64,000 nt of DNA, taken from Basidiobolus meristosporus CBS 931.73 (taxonomy: Eukaryota > Basidiobolomycota > Basidiobolomycetes > Basidiobolales > Basidiobolaceae). Below the pieces are notes generated by a model. It made no database searches, was not told the origin of the DNA, and worked only from the letters and a program-made list of their open reading frames with translations. Position numbers and translations under genes: made by a program. The stretch lies in NCBI GenBank assembly GCA_002104905.1, contig MCFE01000023.1, positions 124,001 through 188,000 of the forward strand, in the 5' to 3' direction. Below are positions 1-10,539 of the stretch, in pieces. Position 1 is the first letter of the stretch. Every line of letters begins with the position of its first letter.

Positions 1-1914
1 TTTCTTACGAGTGAAATTGGAGGTTTTCCCTGTTTCTTGTCGGATTCCTTGACGTTCCCTTGCCCCCCGAGCAGCATCTGTTTCAGGAGCCTGGGGTATC
101 TCCGTATACCCTGCCGTTGATCGAACATTTGCAAAACTCCATGATGTTCCTTGTCAGGGTACCAGTTTTATCAGAAAAGATGTACTCAATCTGACCCAAG
201 TCATCAGACAAGTTCCACTAAGAACAGGCATGAGTCTATGCTCCCCAAACACCTTCCCACTTGAAAACACTGACCGATTTCGGAACACACGAGGCTTTAG
301 TGGCTTCGTGATACATATTAAGATCGTTAAAAATAAAGAAGGCCTAGGAGCACAAAGAAAGGGTGAGCATCGATCTACAGAGAACAAAGAGTATTTTCAA
401 ATACTCACCTGCCAAGTCTTCACAAACTCCACACTGACGTAAAGCGAAATTGGAATGATATTTTGGAAGATAATCAAACTCGACCTAATAGGATGAGTCA
501 ATACCAAGACATGCAACTTCAGCTGCATAGAGGAACCTACCAGAAAGTTAGAAAAGCCAGTGTGAACGGCGAATCGGATGCCGAATCATTGATCGAGCTT
601 TGGCCTTTGCCTTCCATGATGCCATTGGCAATGGCGCAAAGCAAGCACAAAACCAACAGAATGATAAAGTTCATAATGACCTAGAGCAATAAGATTCAGA
701 AGCGAGGGTTAGAGGAATATTATTCGAGACTCCTTCAAACCATATCGTCTGGTTACCTGACGGTTCATGGCTTTCTCGATTTTACTTCTTTTTGAAGGAG
801 TAAGTCCCGAGTTCAGTAAGATCTTGGTGTCGCTACCAGTAAACACGGCGACTCCAATTACATAGCTGGTGTTCCGGATTACATGGCCTCTCAGTAGGGT
901 GTTACTAATATTGATTGGGACCGCGGAAGCCCGCTTCCTCGAGCCGCCCTGACTCTTATCGGACTCATCGTTGGAGTAAATGTGCATAGTAGCTTGATAT
1001 GCGTAGAGATTTGATGAGGGCATTTCTGAATCGATGTAGAATCTGGTATTGGCAAAGTCGGTTGGTGTTTTCAAATGCAAGGTCTCATCTATAGACAGCC
1101 TTGTCTTGAGGTTTGTTTCTCCGTCAAGCTCTTTCGTTTCGATAAAGCATTCGCCATCTGGCTCGCCAGAGGAAAGGATGACTAGATCAGCCGGACAAGT
1201 CTCATTGTTCTTTAAATAGACAATATCGCCCACCCGGATATCTTGCCACAATGCCTCTCGAAACTCGGTTGTGTCTGAATAAGACTCCTGGAATACCACA
1301 TCCTCGTTTCTGTTATTTTGCGTATCGTCGTCGATAAACCCAAACAACTTGTATTTGTATAGCGGGGCAGTGACTACATCCGATACGGAATACTGTATTC
1401 TCTGCCAAATCGTGGGTTGTTGGAGCGGGTGGTTAGTGTTTATCCAGTTCTGCAGGAGCTGTGTCTTGGAGCTATTGTAATTGAGGTCCGTCCTATGTCG
1501 CTTGTAATCTTCCACGCCATCCTTGATGGCGGTGATAGATATCACAGTTATCAACGGCATTATGGAAAAGATAGGGCTACTCACGCCTACGTAGGGCAAG
1601 AACTGCAGGATAGCCATAAATAGAAAGTACATGTTTGCTACGCGACGGAACTGCTCGAACAAATTCTTGGGTAAAAAATTAAATACGGTATATTTTGAGG
1701 TGCGAATGCGATTGCTTGGGAATTGCTTCTTGGGTAAACCATGTCTATTCAGCGCTCTAGGTGGTAGTTGGATATTTACATATATTTGGAGGGTTTCTCC
1801 ACTTCGGCGATGTCGAGAAGGGGAACGAAGTAAGGATTTCTCCACTCGCTTTCTCTTTGCCTTTTCACGTTGAGAGGGTAAAAACCTTCGACCACCGAAA
1901 TTTATCTTCCCCAT
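1..1914 (-). CDS. P4-type ATPase (phospholipid flippase, Dnf1/Dnf2-like), 5' part only
   Basis: Flips phospholipids to the cytosolic leaflet in plasma and endosomal membranes (family knowledge). The first exon (1914 to 757) has a basic N-terminus, the fungal-flippase signature RTSKYT...[12 protein letters not shown], the first membrane pair and the actuator motif DGETNLKTR. Three further exons follow across introns of about 56-130 bp. They carry a membrane segment and then [15 protein letters not shown], whose phosphorylated Asp codon lies at 172-170. The gene leaves the window on the left, so the nucleotide-binding domain and later helices are missing. I chose the ATG at 1914 because the in-frame codon further out (1926) is GTG. 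Just after the DKTGT exon, near 88-96, the frame predicted by homology shifts by one base (see findings). The family is certain; the exact paralogue is not. Confidence 0.93.
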
Positions 1915-2940
1915 CGCAAGCTTCACGACTATCTGAGCGCGGGGTTTGGGTGTAAATGAGTATCAAAAAGCCGGAATAGAGAAGAAAGGCAATCAAAGGC
2001 TAAATCACACACAATTAGGCTTAGTATTGTTGATAGGCAGCGGGCTGTATTAGTATTGTTGATAGGCAGCGGGCTGTATTAGTATTGTTGATAGGCAGAG
2101 GGCTGAGAGCCATAAACAATCTTAAAATAATATTCTACAAAACTATATGGCTTGAATCAGACAATATGCTGGTGGGACTATATATATAGAGAAAGGGTCA
2201 ATGCCAGAAGTATTGTTCCCTTTTTCAGCGAATTCGAGGGAAATTGGAGAGTTTGAATGGATTTGGCATTCAAGGTTTTATCGAGTTTGACAAATAAGTC
2301 AAGGAGAGGGTTGATGGGTTTTGACGATTGGTGCTATGCTGGCAGATTGGAATGGAGGTTCATATTTGGGCAATATGACTGGACTAATTAATGTAGGACA
2401 GATTCATCGAAGATACTGCTAATGCTATATTGCCAAGATTTAAGCCTAATATTTGCCAAGTGATACTATTGTTTATGTCGAAAGCCTTGTAACCATATAT
2501 GGTGGAGTGTAATTGCAGGGTCACTCCACTCTCCTGTTTATCTCAATAGGGGATAGCCTTTCCATGCCAAGCCCATTGCTAAAGATCTGCCACTTACTGA
2601 GCAATCGCTCTTTCAGTGATACAACTACCATGGCTGAAAACCGAAGAATCCCATTAAACTCCGTATAATCCCGGCCCGACAGAAGATCAAATCTCTGCCG
2701 ATTCCATATACAGCACACTTGGTCTCCTCCATGACGCAATCCACTATAGTTTGTGCTATCCCTAGAGCTCAGATGTGATTTTCTTCACCAAAACTCGAAT
2801 GTTTTTTGCCGAGCGACGGCATTGACCAATTCCGTAGAAATGCGGATTGGTAGTACCATTGTTTACTGCTGATTCCTGCATGAATGGATGTGCACTCGAG
2901 ACTATTCTACTGCTATCTTTTAATGGTGAATGGCGATTGT
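1915..2940. other. Intergenic: flippase promoter side and RecQ 3' side
   Basis: Holds the 29-bp repeat array, an AT-rich tatatata stretch near 2180 and a perfect CArG palindrome CCATATATGG at 2493-2502. A 72-codon open frame on the minus strand (2739-2521) has no recognisable similarity, and I do not call it a gene. Confidence 0.5.
2022..2107. repeat. 29-bp tandem repeat, three copies
   Basis: Units begin at 2022, 2051 and 2080, each starting tagtattgttgataggcag. The first two are identical over 29 bp. The third changes (cagagggctga) and fades after about 26 bp. The array lies about 110 bp upstream of the flippase start, so it could affect its promoter, but nothing further is visible. Confidence 0.9.
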
Positions 2941-5365
2941 TTACAGAATGATTACATCCGGATTCATGGTTTCATCCAGTTTATCCAAGTCTATTTCGAT
3001 TTTTCTTTTCCTCGCCTCCCTTGGCTTTGCAATCTTGGCATTTGCTGGCTCTTTGTTATTATCACAAGAGTCGTCTAGCTGGCTGATGTAGAATATGGGT
3101 TGGGCTGACTTTTCTGGCGAGGGGCTGTAGTGGGCTACAAATCCACGTGCTCTGGAGAGGTTCACGGTTAAATAGGAGATGGTAGAGTAGGCTGTGTAAT
3201 GCATCACTTCCTTTAAATAGCCGTCTAATAGCAATTTTATGGTGGTGTCCTCGATATTTTCTTTCGTCAGCGTATCTTGAGATTTGTTGGATCGAAGGGT
3301 TATTTTGGGAATATCGGCCCAGTTTCTGAGTGTAGGGTATTTGGTCATACCAACCCCGCGAACCAAATCCAGCATCTTCAGGAACGTGACCTTTTCTTCT
3401 GATAGTCCTTCTTCTTTCAGCTTCAGCAGGATCTTAACGATGGCTAGTGCGATAGTGGTAGCATCCTTTTGTTGGGGAATCTTGCCTGCTGACCTTCCGC
3501 TACATACATCACACCATTGATCGCATGCGTTGGCTGCGAGGGTGGAGTCGCCAAAGTGCTGTGCAATAGAGATATGTCTACAGGTGTCTATGTTTTGGCA
3601 GTATTCCACAAGCTTGTAAAGGTTTTTTTGTCCGGATTGTTCATGGAACACCATAGTCGATTGCCGAAATACGTCTTGAACTCGGTAAAGAAGTATGCAA
3701 CTTGCTGGCTCGCCATCTCTGCCGGCACGCCCGCTTTCTTGGTAGTAAGACTCCATCGATTTGGGGACGGAATGATGAATCACCTGTGTAAGCAATATGT
3801 ATCAGGCATGAAGTCACTCAGCTCTCCATAGTAATAGGACGATACTCTACAAAGCGCACGTGAGGATGAGATATTCCCAGTCCAAAGGCAATGGTGGCAA
3901 CGATCACTGTGATGACCATCGTTAGCAAACCAAAAAGTCAACTAGCCACACTAATATCAGCATACCTTGGATAGTCCCTTTCATCCACCTTGAATGGATT
4001 TTACTTCGATGGTCTTCGTCCATATCTGCGTGATAGGCAGCAGCCTTGATTCTCTGTTGAATCAGATCGGATGCCAATTCAGATGACTCCTTTTTCGAAA
4101 AGCAATATATAATGCCACATCCCCCATTAAATCGACCTATGGTTTGGCATATCATTTGGAATGCTTCGTTTTTCTCCGAAGGCTGGGTTGGAGGGAAGAG
4201 TATCAGTGTTTCTAATCGTGAATGCGATTTCTCCCACTTCACAAACCTTACGAAGCACCTCATAGTTTAGATTTGGTCGATCGACCGGTGAACGGAACAA
4301 GACACATTTGGAAGATAGTCCAAGTATGCTCTTGACATCTTGTATGATCGTAGAGGTTGCAGTCGCAGTGACTGCTATGATCGGTACCTTGGGCATTACT
4401 TTCCGTAATAGCCCCAACTTCGCATAGTCCGTTCTAAAGTCATGGCCATACACACTACAGCAATGCGCCTCATCAACCACTATTCTCAAAAGCAATCGAC
4501 GCTAATATTTGAATGAGAGGTGAACAATGGCATGATCAATATATCCATAGATCAATCTTACTTGGGCAAGCTTCTCCAGTTGATTAACAAACATTTTGCT
4601 TTTGGCGATTTTTTCCGGAGTAACATAACTAAAGGAAAAGTGTCTGTACTCAATAAATGGCCTTGAGCCTACCGATCTAGTGCTATGTACCCACAGGAAT
4701 TTCAAAGGTCTTCGAGTGCCCTCTTTTTCATCTTGAGCGCAGCTAAGCATGGCAGCCATGATTGCTTTCGCCTGATCTTTCGGCGTTTTCGCAGTAAGGC
4801 AGGTCGCATAGATTCCCAGAGTTTCGAGATGCATGATCTGATCATGAATTAAAGATAATAAAGGGCTTATGACCAAAGTCATTCCCTCTGATAGTAACCC
4901 AGGGATTTGATAGGTTAGCGATTTTCCTTAGTGATCGGGATAGTCAGATAGTCGCGGGCTTTAGTGAGGGATTTTGAAGGAGTGGTAGGTTTGTATATAA
5001 ATACCTCCACCAGTAGGCATGAGGACGAACACGTCGGCATTTGAGGTGGTGGCATTTATGATTCCCACCTGATTGAACCGAAAGGATTTTATATGGAAAA
5101 CATTATCTCGCACGTTGTTGGCCTTGGCTGACCAAGGGAAATCGGAGAACCATTTTTCCACCTCCTTTTCTCCCAGGTCAGCTTCCAAGCAGATTAGCTC
5201 ATTTTCACTATCTGATATTTCTAGAGTGGATATCTGACGTTGCAGTAAGGAAACCCGTTCGTTAAGTTCGTCTTTCCTTATTTGCAATATCTCCAGCTCT
5301 TGCTCTACACAAGACAACTCAATCTGGCACTGCTCCAACTCCGCATACAGACTCTGCTCAGCCAT
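2941..5365 (-). CDS. RecQ-family DNA helicase (RECQL1-like)
   Basis: ATP-dependent 3'-5' DNA helicase for replication-fork and recombination repair. The roughly 600-residue protein starts at ATG 5365 with a coiled coil of about 50 residues, as in RECQL1. Next come FPWS, the Walker A motif LMPTGGGKS (split by the 5004-4927 intron), [10 protein letters not shown], the DEAH box followed by CCS, TATATST and the motif VI region [15 protein letters not shown] Cys cluster typical of the RecQ zinc domain follows (C, C, C and C within TCRH...[11 protein letters not shown]). There are five GT-AG introns. Two conserved stretches differ from the family: the aromatic-rich loop reads [11 protein letters not shown] instead of SQWGHDFRPDY, and motif V reads [10 protein letters not shown] instead of FGMGIDKPDV. 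The C-terminus NPDVIIL resembles a SUMO-interacting motif. No HRDC domain is seen. Confidence 0.92.
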
Positions 5366-5865
5366 GGCCGTAAACAATCGTCGGAAATCAGCGGTAAGCT
5401 GACCATCATGTCACTCTCCGTCAAATAAGCCAACAAGATACACGTGATCTTGATCGATGAATCTAACCTCAAGAGTGAAATTCAAGCTCATTAGTAAGAA
5501 GCCAAGTTGGAAGAGCATAAACTCGATCAGCATTTGCACCACAGATAGACATATTAGACCCAGAAGGTGCAGCTTGATACTAGTAGATTGGAAAAGGAGT
5601 TGATGCTGCCAGAGCACTCACTAATCAGTTCATTTATGCTTTGATATGTGACGATTGGACTGAATAAGGACCAGAGTCGTTAGACATATCAGGGATAATG
5701 CGATTGCAATATGGGGAAACGAAGCCCCCTCGATGACACATGGTTATGCAGATAAGGCATAGTGCGAAGTAGAATACAGATGAAAGGGGGGCCTAATCGT
5801 TTTGTAACATCTTATAAATATCGTGCTCGAAGCAATAGCCTTGCACTAGTTTCACTATACCCACC
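5366..5865. other. Divergent intergenic between RecQ and LPMO genes
   Basis: Shared promoter region of two divergent genes. A TATA-like sequence (cttataaatatc) near 5812 sits about 50 bp before the LPMO start codon. No convincing gene is seen. Confidence 0.5.
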
Positions 5866-6558
5866 ATGCTATTGAAACTTCTACACATCACTTTCTCGGG
5901 GTTCATGCTGGCCCAGATGGTTGCTGGCCATATGGAAATGGTAGAGCCTGCCCCTCGAAGATCCTCACACAATGCATATTTCCAAAGAAAAGGCGACGTT
6001 GACTACGATATCATGGCACCACTCAGTAATAAGGTATGGGGCTCAGTTGTTTTATTTACGGCGTAGGTGATATTAAGTGACTTTATCCAGAGGCCGTTTC
6101 CCTGTCAAGGGGCACCCAAGGGGCCTAGTGTTGGGACCTATTCTGCTGGTTCGAGCATCAGGTTTAAAATAGCTGGAAGCACTCCGCATAAAGGCGGAAC
6201 ATGCCAATTTGTGATTTCATATGATAGCAGGACGTGGGTTGTCTTAAAAACAGTTCTTCGGGAATGTTTGAACTCTGGATTGAACTTTGATGTTCCACTG
6301 CCCACAAACGCACCCTCCGGCGCGGCCATAGTAGCCTGGACGTGGATCAGCAAAGAAGGAAATCGAGACTTTTACATGAACTGTGCTGATGTTACTATCA
6401 AAGGTAAAACTGGGGGATCCATCACTGGGCCCAGGTTGGCCATTGCTCAACTGCCAAGTTATCCAACAATCCCCGAATATCCAGAGCGTGGTTGGGACGA
6501 CGTTTCTATATTTGAGAAGAGACCCACCATCACTATTAACGGTAAAGGGGGCTGTTAA
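5866..6558 (+). CDS. Secreted AA11-like lytic polysaccharide monooxygenase
   Basis: Probable copper enzyme that oxidatively cleaves chitin or a similar polysaccharide outside the cell. Two exons (5866-6033 and 6091-6558). Residues 1-21 form a signal peptide ending AG, so the mature protein begins with His22 (HMEM...), the N-terminal copper-binding His of the histidine brace. A second candidate brace His is in STPHKGGTC. The conserved AWTW and NRDFYMNCADV block supplies the axial aromatic residue and a Cys, as in AA11. RPFPCQG matches the early family Cys motif. A TATA-like box precedes the gene. The stop used is TAA at 6556-6558. An alternative donor just before it (gtaaag, acceptor near 6600) would give a short basic tail instead. 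The AA11 assignment comes from remembered motifs; another chitin-active AA family is possible. Confidence 0.82.
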
Positions 6559-6875
6559 GGAATGGAGTGGACATTGACATTGGAGTTGGGAAAAACTCCA
6601 GGAACGAGAATCGTGAAGAGAACGACGAGGATGAAGAATAGGAATTCAACATCCGGACGACCTAGTCTTGGTAACGATTGGAGCAGGCTTCACTTATTTT
6701 AGTGCTAGATGAAATAAATCAATCTCCATATATAATTGAGCGACAGTTTCCATTATAATGATGTTTAATGTACACTACTTGATGTAGTGAAATTGATGAA
6801 ATGGTACAACTGATATCAAATCTAAATTATATTTACTCAAAGGTGATTTTGTTTACTTTCAAATGGACCGAGTAT
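6559..6875. other. Convergent 3' region
   Basis: Lies between the tail-to-tail LPMO and eL8 genes. AT-rich sequence with AATAAA-like words (aaataaatca near 6714) fits 3' untranslated regions. No gene is seen. Confidence 0.5.
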
Positions 6876-8038
6876 TTAGGCCTTGCCAGTGCTTTTGGCA
6901 AGAGCCTTTTGCTTTTTGAGAGTGGCGGCTTGGGACTTGGCTCCCATGATACCACCACCCCAATGCTTACGGGCTTCCTCATATTTGTCGTTGTATGAGA
7001 CCTTGAGAGCATCCACCAACTTGGCAAGGTCGGCTTTATCAGCATCCTGAACATCGGTGATGGCAAGGGCAGTAGCGGTCTTCTTGTGAACAACGGTACC
7101 AAGACGAGCCTTACCCTTAACAATGCAGTAAGGAATTCCCATCTTACGGCAAAGGGCAGGCAACCAGAGAACAATTTCGATGGGGTCAACATCATCGGCA
7201 ATCACAACAAGTTGCGCCTTCTTAGATTCGACCAAGGCAGTAATATGGTTGATACCATACTTGACGAAGGTGGGCTTCTTGCTCTCGACCTTGGAGCCTT
7301 CAGCAGCAGCTTTGGCAGCTTCAGTAAGACGAGCCTTCTTGTCTTGCTTGGTTTCGGGGCGATACTTGTTCAAGAACTTGAAAAGTTCAGTGGCTAAATC
7401 GAAATTGAAAAGGGAGTGTCAATAACATACAACACAATAAATGGTATGGAGGTCATTGGTAGCCAGAAGTCCTATGACTGAACACCATCCGATTGTTCAC
7501 ACTCATCAAACAATCAGACAGTTTCAGCACCATCAGACTCCGACTCCTATCAGGATCATTGACAACCAAATGCATCTTTGAAGATCAGCTGTCGTCGCAA
7601 GAAGTGTAGAAAACACTACAAAGCATCGGACAAGATATTGAAGGATGACATCTAGACTGCCTACTTCGAATAAATTCGAATAACCATACCAGTGTTGCGG
7701 TCCAAAACCTTTGTGAATTGGTTAAGGGTGGGAGGAACCTTGAGACGAAGCTTGAGAACCTTTCTTTGGCGTTGAAGACGAACATACTCAGGCCACTTGA
7801 CAAAGCGAGATAAATCACGCTTGGGCTGAACGTCAGCTCCAATACCAAAGTTCTTGGGTGTCTTCTCAAACAAGGGGTTCTTCACAACCTTGCTGGATTG
7901 CTTTCCCTTGGAAGGATAAGGAGCAGGGGCGACTTTCTTGGAAGATTTCTTGGAGGGAGCCTACATGATATTTGTTGGGTCAACACGGGTGGTTGGATGG
8001 CATTAGCGGGTTGTTTAGAACTTACCATTTGAATAACG
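6876..8038 (-). CDS. RPL8: 60S ribosomal protein eL8 (L7a/Rpl8)
   Basis: Structural protein of the large ribosomal subunit. Three exons: the ATG alone (8038-8036), 7960-7690 and 7393-6876. The first intron falls immediately after the start codon, and exon 2 begins [12 protein letters not shown]. The reading frame continues through [38 protein letters not shown], the L7Ae/L30e-like RNA-binding core ([28 protein letters not shown]) and the C-terminal HWGGGIMG. All are diagnostic of eL8. The second intron (7689-7394, 296 bp) is several times longer than the usual intron here; I looked in it for a snoRNA and found none I could defend. Length and motifs match the family, so function is near certain. 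Confidence 0.97.
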
Positions 8039-8291
8039 CGCAAAGAACAGATAAGCGAGAAGGAGCGTTCCTTGGCACAGACCCCTTTTAAAGCGTCCTC
8101 TGAATTCTTTTTTTTATTCGGAACCATTTTTTTGCTGGTCATAATTCGGTTAACCCTAGATCCTCACGTACCACAGAAATTGCCGATACCAATTGCGATA
8201 CTCTTTTGAATCTTCAGAATTTATTGTAATTATAACCTTTAGCTACGAATAGCATGGCAGAGCTAGAACGTACACTCTATTAACCTAGAAC

Positions 8292-8736
8292 TTACTCGGG
8301 GAAAAATGTAAATTCTAAATAAACCTCCCCTGCAGGTACACCTCGGTCATTCAATTCAAACCATTCTGTTTCGAAACGTTAGTACGAACTTGGTGAACTA
8401 GAAAAGCGAATACTTACTGTCTAGTTGATAATAAGTAAGCGCAGGCCCAAAATCAATCTCTCCCTCGCCGATAAATGCATGCTCCCGTAAGTTTTGGTCA
8501 AAACATTTCACTATCACTCTATGCACTCCTTCAGTTACGTCAAAGGATAGACGCTCATTCCACGTAGGTTTTTGGCCCCCATTCCTATCCGCTTTGGTAC
8601 GCTGACGCTTGTTCCCTATCTCAATCTGGAGAAAGGGGTCCTGTTTTCCTATTTTTTGAACCACTTTCAAATCACGGCCTTTGCAGGGCCTAACCTCCAG
8701 CGTTCCCAAAGACTTTGCTTTTCTCCTGAAGACCAT
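8292..8736 (-). CDS. Single C2-domain protein
   Basis: Small protein of about 130 residues made almost entirely of one C2 domain, the fold that binds membranes, often with calcium. Exon 1 (8736-8418) encodes LGTLEVRPCKGRDL, KQDPFLQIEIG, KPTWNERLSFDV and HAFIGEGEID, the strand and loop order of a C2 domain. Exon 2 (8365-8292) adds WFELNDRG and the last strand, ending FFPE. Only some of the five calcium-binding Asp positions are visible (KQDP and the CFDQN loop), so calcium dependence is uncertain. Single-C2 proteins are common in fungi; a precise role cannot be read from the sequence. Confidence 0.85.
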
Positions 8737-8917
8737 AACTGCTGTTTAGTAGAGGATTACGACGACGAAAAGGAAGGCTAGAGTAACGTGATTTATCATT
8801 AACTACGGTTAGTTAATCAATACACAGTAAAGAATGCTGTAGATATTGAAGTGTAAGATGCTTGCGAGGATTATAAAAAGCAACGCACGACTCTCAACAC
8901 AGAGGGGTGGAGCATTA

Positions 8918-10157
8918 TTATAATACATCCTGGGCCTGGTTAGAGCGGAATACTCTCCTAACCCACATAGCAGCTGCATCCATTCTCCATCTTGACAATG
9001 GATCACTTTCCCCCACATAGCCAATGAGATCACCGAGCATTACAAGGACATATGTCAAATTTATTGTGGCAGTAATGCATGACTGCAGGCGATAATTCAG
9101 GCGATATTGTTCATATAATGCTGTGCAATCTGCGAGGAAAAGGTGGAAATTTAGTGCACATGAATAATAGGTTTTACGAATATGGCCTACCTTTTCCAGC
9201 ACGGTAGCCTTCTCATGATTCTCTGTGGTTGGATGAAGCATTTCATCAAGGAGACGGATCTCCTTTTCCGCTCTTTTCAGATACGAGTCTACAGACCGAA
9301 AGGTTCCAGTCCAATCAGTTTTTGACAAGGTGCGTTCAGGCTCCGGCAATTCTGAACTGGTGGGAATTTCGCTCTCTGCAAAGCACATGCTTGACTTCTC
9401 GTGAGGAGGCCATCGTCTACAATAGTATGAAGCTGATTCACATACCTTGCTTTTCTCTTCTTGCTCGCCCCGGTGTTTTTTAATTGTTCCATATCGACTT
9501 GATAGAGAAGTGCATGGAGTTGAGCGCGTGGGTTGACAATGTGCTTCAGAGGCAGGCTTCCAAGCTCCAATTGATTTTTATTGAACGGACGAGAGCTTGG
9601 GGGAAATAGCAGGTTGATTAAGGCCATACAATTGGAAGAGGAGAACGGGGTCTTTTGCATCTCCAATAGCACCATCTATATGATACAACAGTTAAAATAG
9701 AGAAGAGTAGAAAATCTCTTCAATTTCCGGATACCACTTGTTTCAAGGAGGATATGCTCTTCTCGAATAGTATCTCTAAAGTAGTAGAGTCTTGTACTGA
9801 ATAGTTGCCCTTTTCTTCCTTATTATCAGCCAATTGCTGTTCCCGAAGTTTTCTGCGTGCTCGCTCAATCAACTGAATAAACTTGACTACTTCTAACATG
9901 TTCTCCCAATTACAGTCTTGTTGGTTTTCTGAAATATTGTCCCGGATGGTGAATAGTAAAAGTGACAATGAGGGATTTCCAATATGTTTACTTCCATCGC
10001 AACACTCGACAAGCCCTATATGACAATTTGAGGATCGAGCCGGGTAAGAGTCTTCTCAAGATTATTTACCTTTTATTAATTTGAATGAAGGTAAATCTCC
10101 GGTTGCTCTTGTACAGTAATGCTCAACAATCCAGTCAAGAGGTGAAGCGATCGACAT
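8918..10157 (-). CDS. Uncharacterised protein, about 350 residues
   Basis: I do not recognise this protein. The start at ATG 10157 (MSIASPLDWIVEHYC) is supported by a clean intron (10069-10016) that joins it in frame to GLVECCDGSKHIG. The frame then runs through LSLLLFTIRDN and an amphipathic stretch rich in Arg, Lys and Gln (FIQLIERARRKLREQQ, possible coiled coil). After a second intron comes LELGSLPLKHI. After a third comes the C-terminal exon, with an acidic linker, helical DSYLKRAEKEIRLLDEML and a mildly hydrophobic TINLTYVLVMLGDLIGYVG segment. No catalytic motif or clear signal peptide is visible. It could be a scaffold or an adaptor in a complex. The acceptor of the third intron is ambiguous. 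Confidence 0.65.
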
Positions 10158-10539
10158 TTTCTGGCTCTCGTTACAAAAACGGGGCGTGTACTGTATGTTT
10201 ACATGTTTTGATATTAAATGGGATATTCCGGATCAGCCAATTAACAATAAAGGATGATTTCAACAGCTACGTTCATTGGAATGAATTGACATGAACACAC
10301 AGGAGCATATGGAGGAATTTTGTCGATTCAAAATTATTGAGTTTCGATTGATGACTGTGGTTTTGCTGGTGATGTAGAGTGAGCAGTCCCACAACCATTA
10401 AAGATGGCATTTTTTGCTTCTGACTTGTGTATTTTAACTGCCTCTGCATTGTTGGTGAAATATAAGCATGTTGACTAAAGACACCATACCCACGTAAACC
10501 ATTTTACGGGTAATTTTCGCGAGAAGCTTTCTCTATTCG
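10158..10539. other. Intergenic, 382 bp
   Basis: Lies upstream of the unknown gene at 8918-10157 and downstream of a doubtful ORF. No recognisable element. Confidence 0.4.

Noticed and set aside
80-110. A 19-base intron (gtatac...ccag) restoring the flippase frame
   Set aside because: Far shorter than any intron here, and it would remove the family-conserved Tyr-Gly; a base error is more likely.
2521-2739. 72-codon minus-strand ORF
   Set aside because: No similarity, no splice context, and typical chance length.
6876-7425. Plus-strand ORFs opposite eL8, and similar long ORFs opposite eL34, Get3, eS19 and other genes
   Set aside because: They are antisense shadows of strongly conserved genes.
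7394-7689. Candidate C/D snoRNA in the long eL8 intron
   Set aside because: The tgatga word has no matching CTGA box at suitable spacing and no terminal stem, so it is reported only as something to check.
9115-9195. Intron inside the last exon of the unknown gene (gtaggc...gcag)
   Set aside because: It would break the frame, whereas the uninterrupted frame reads through.
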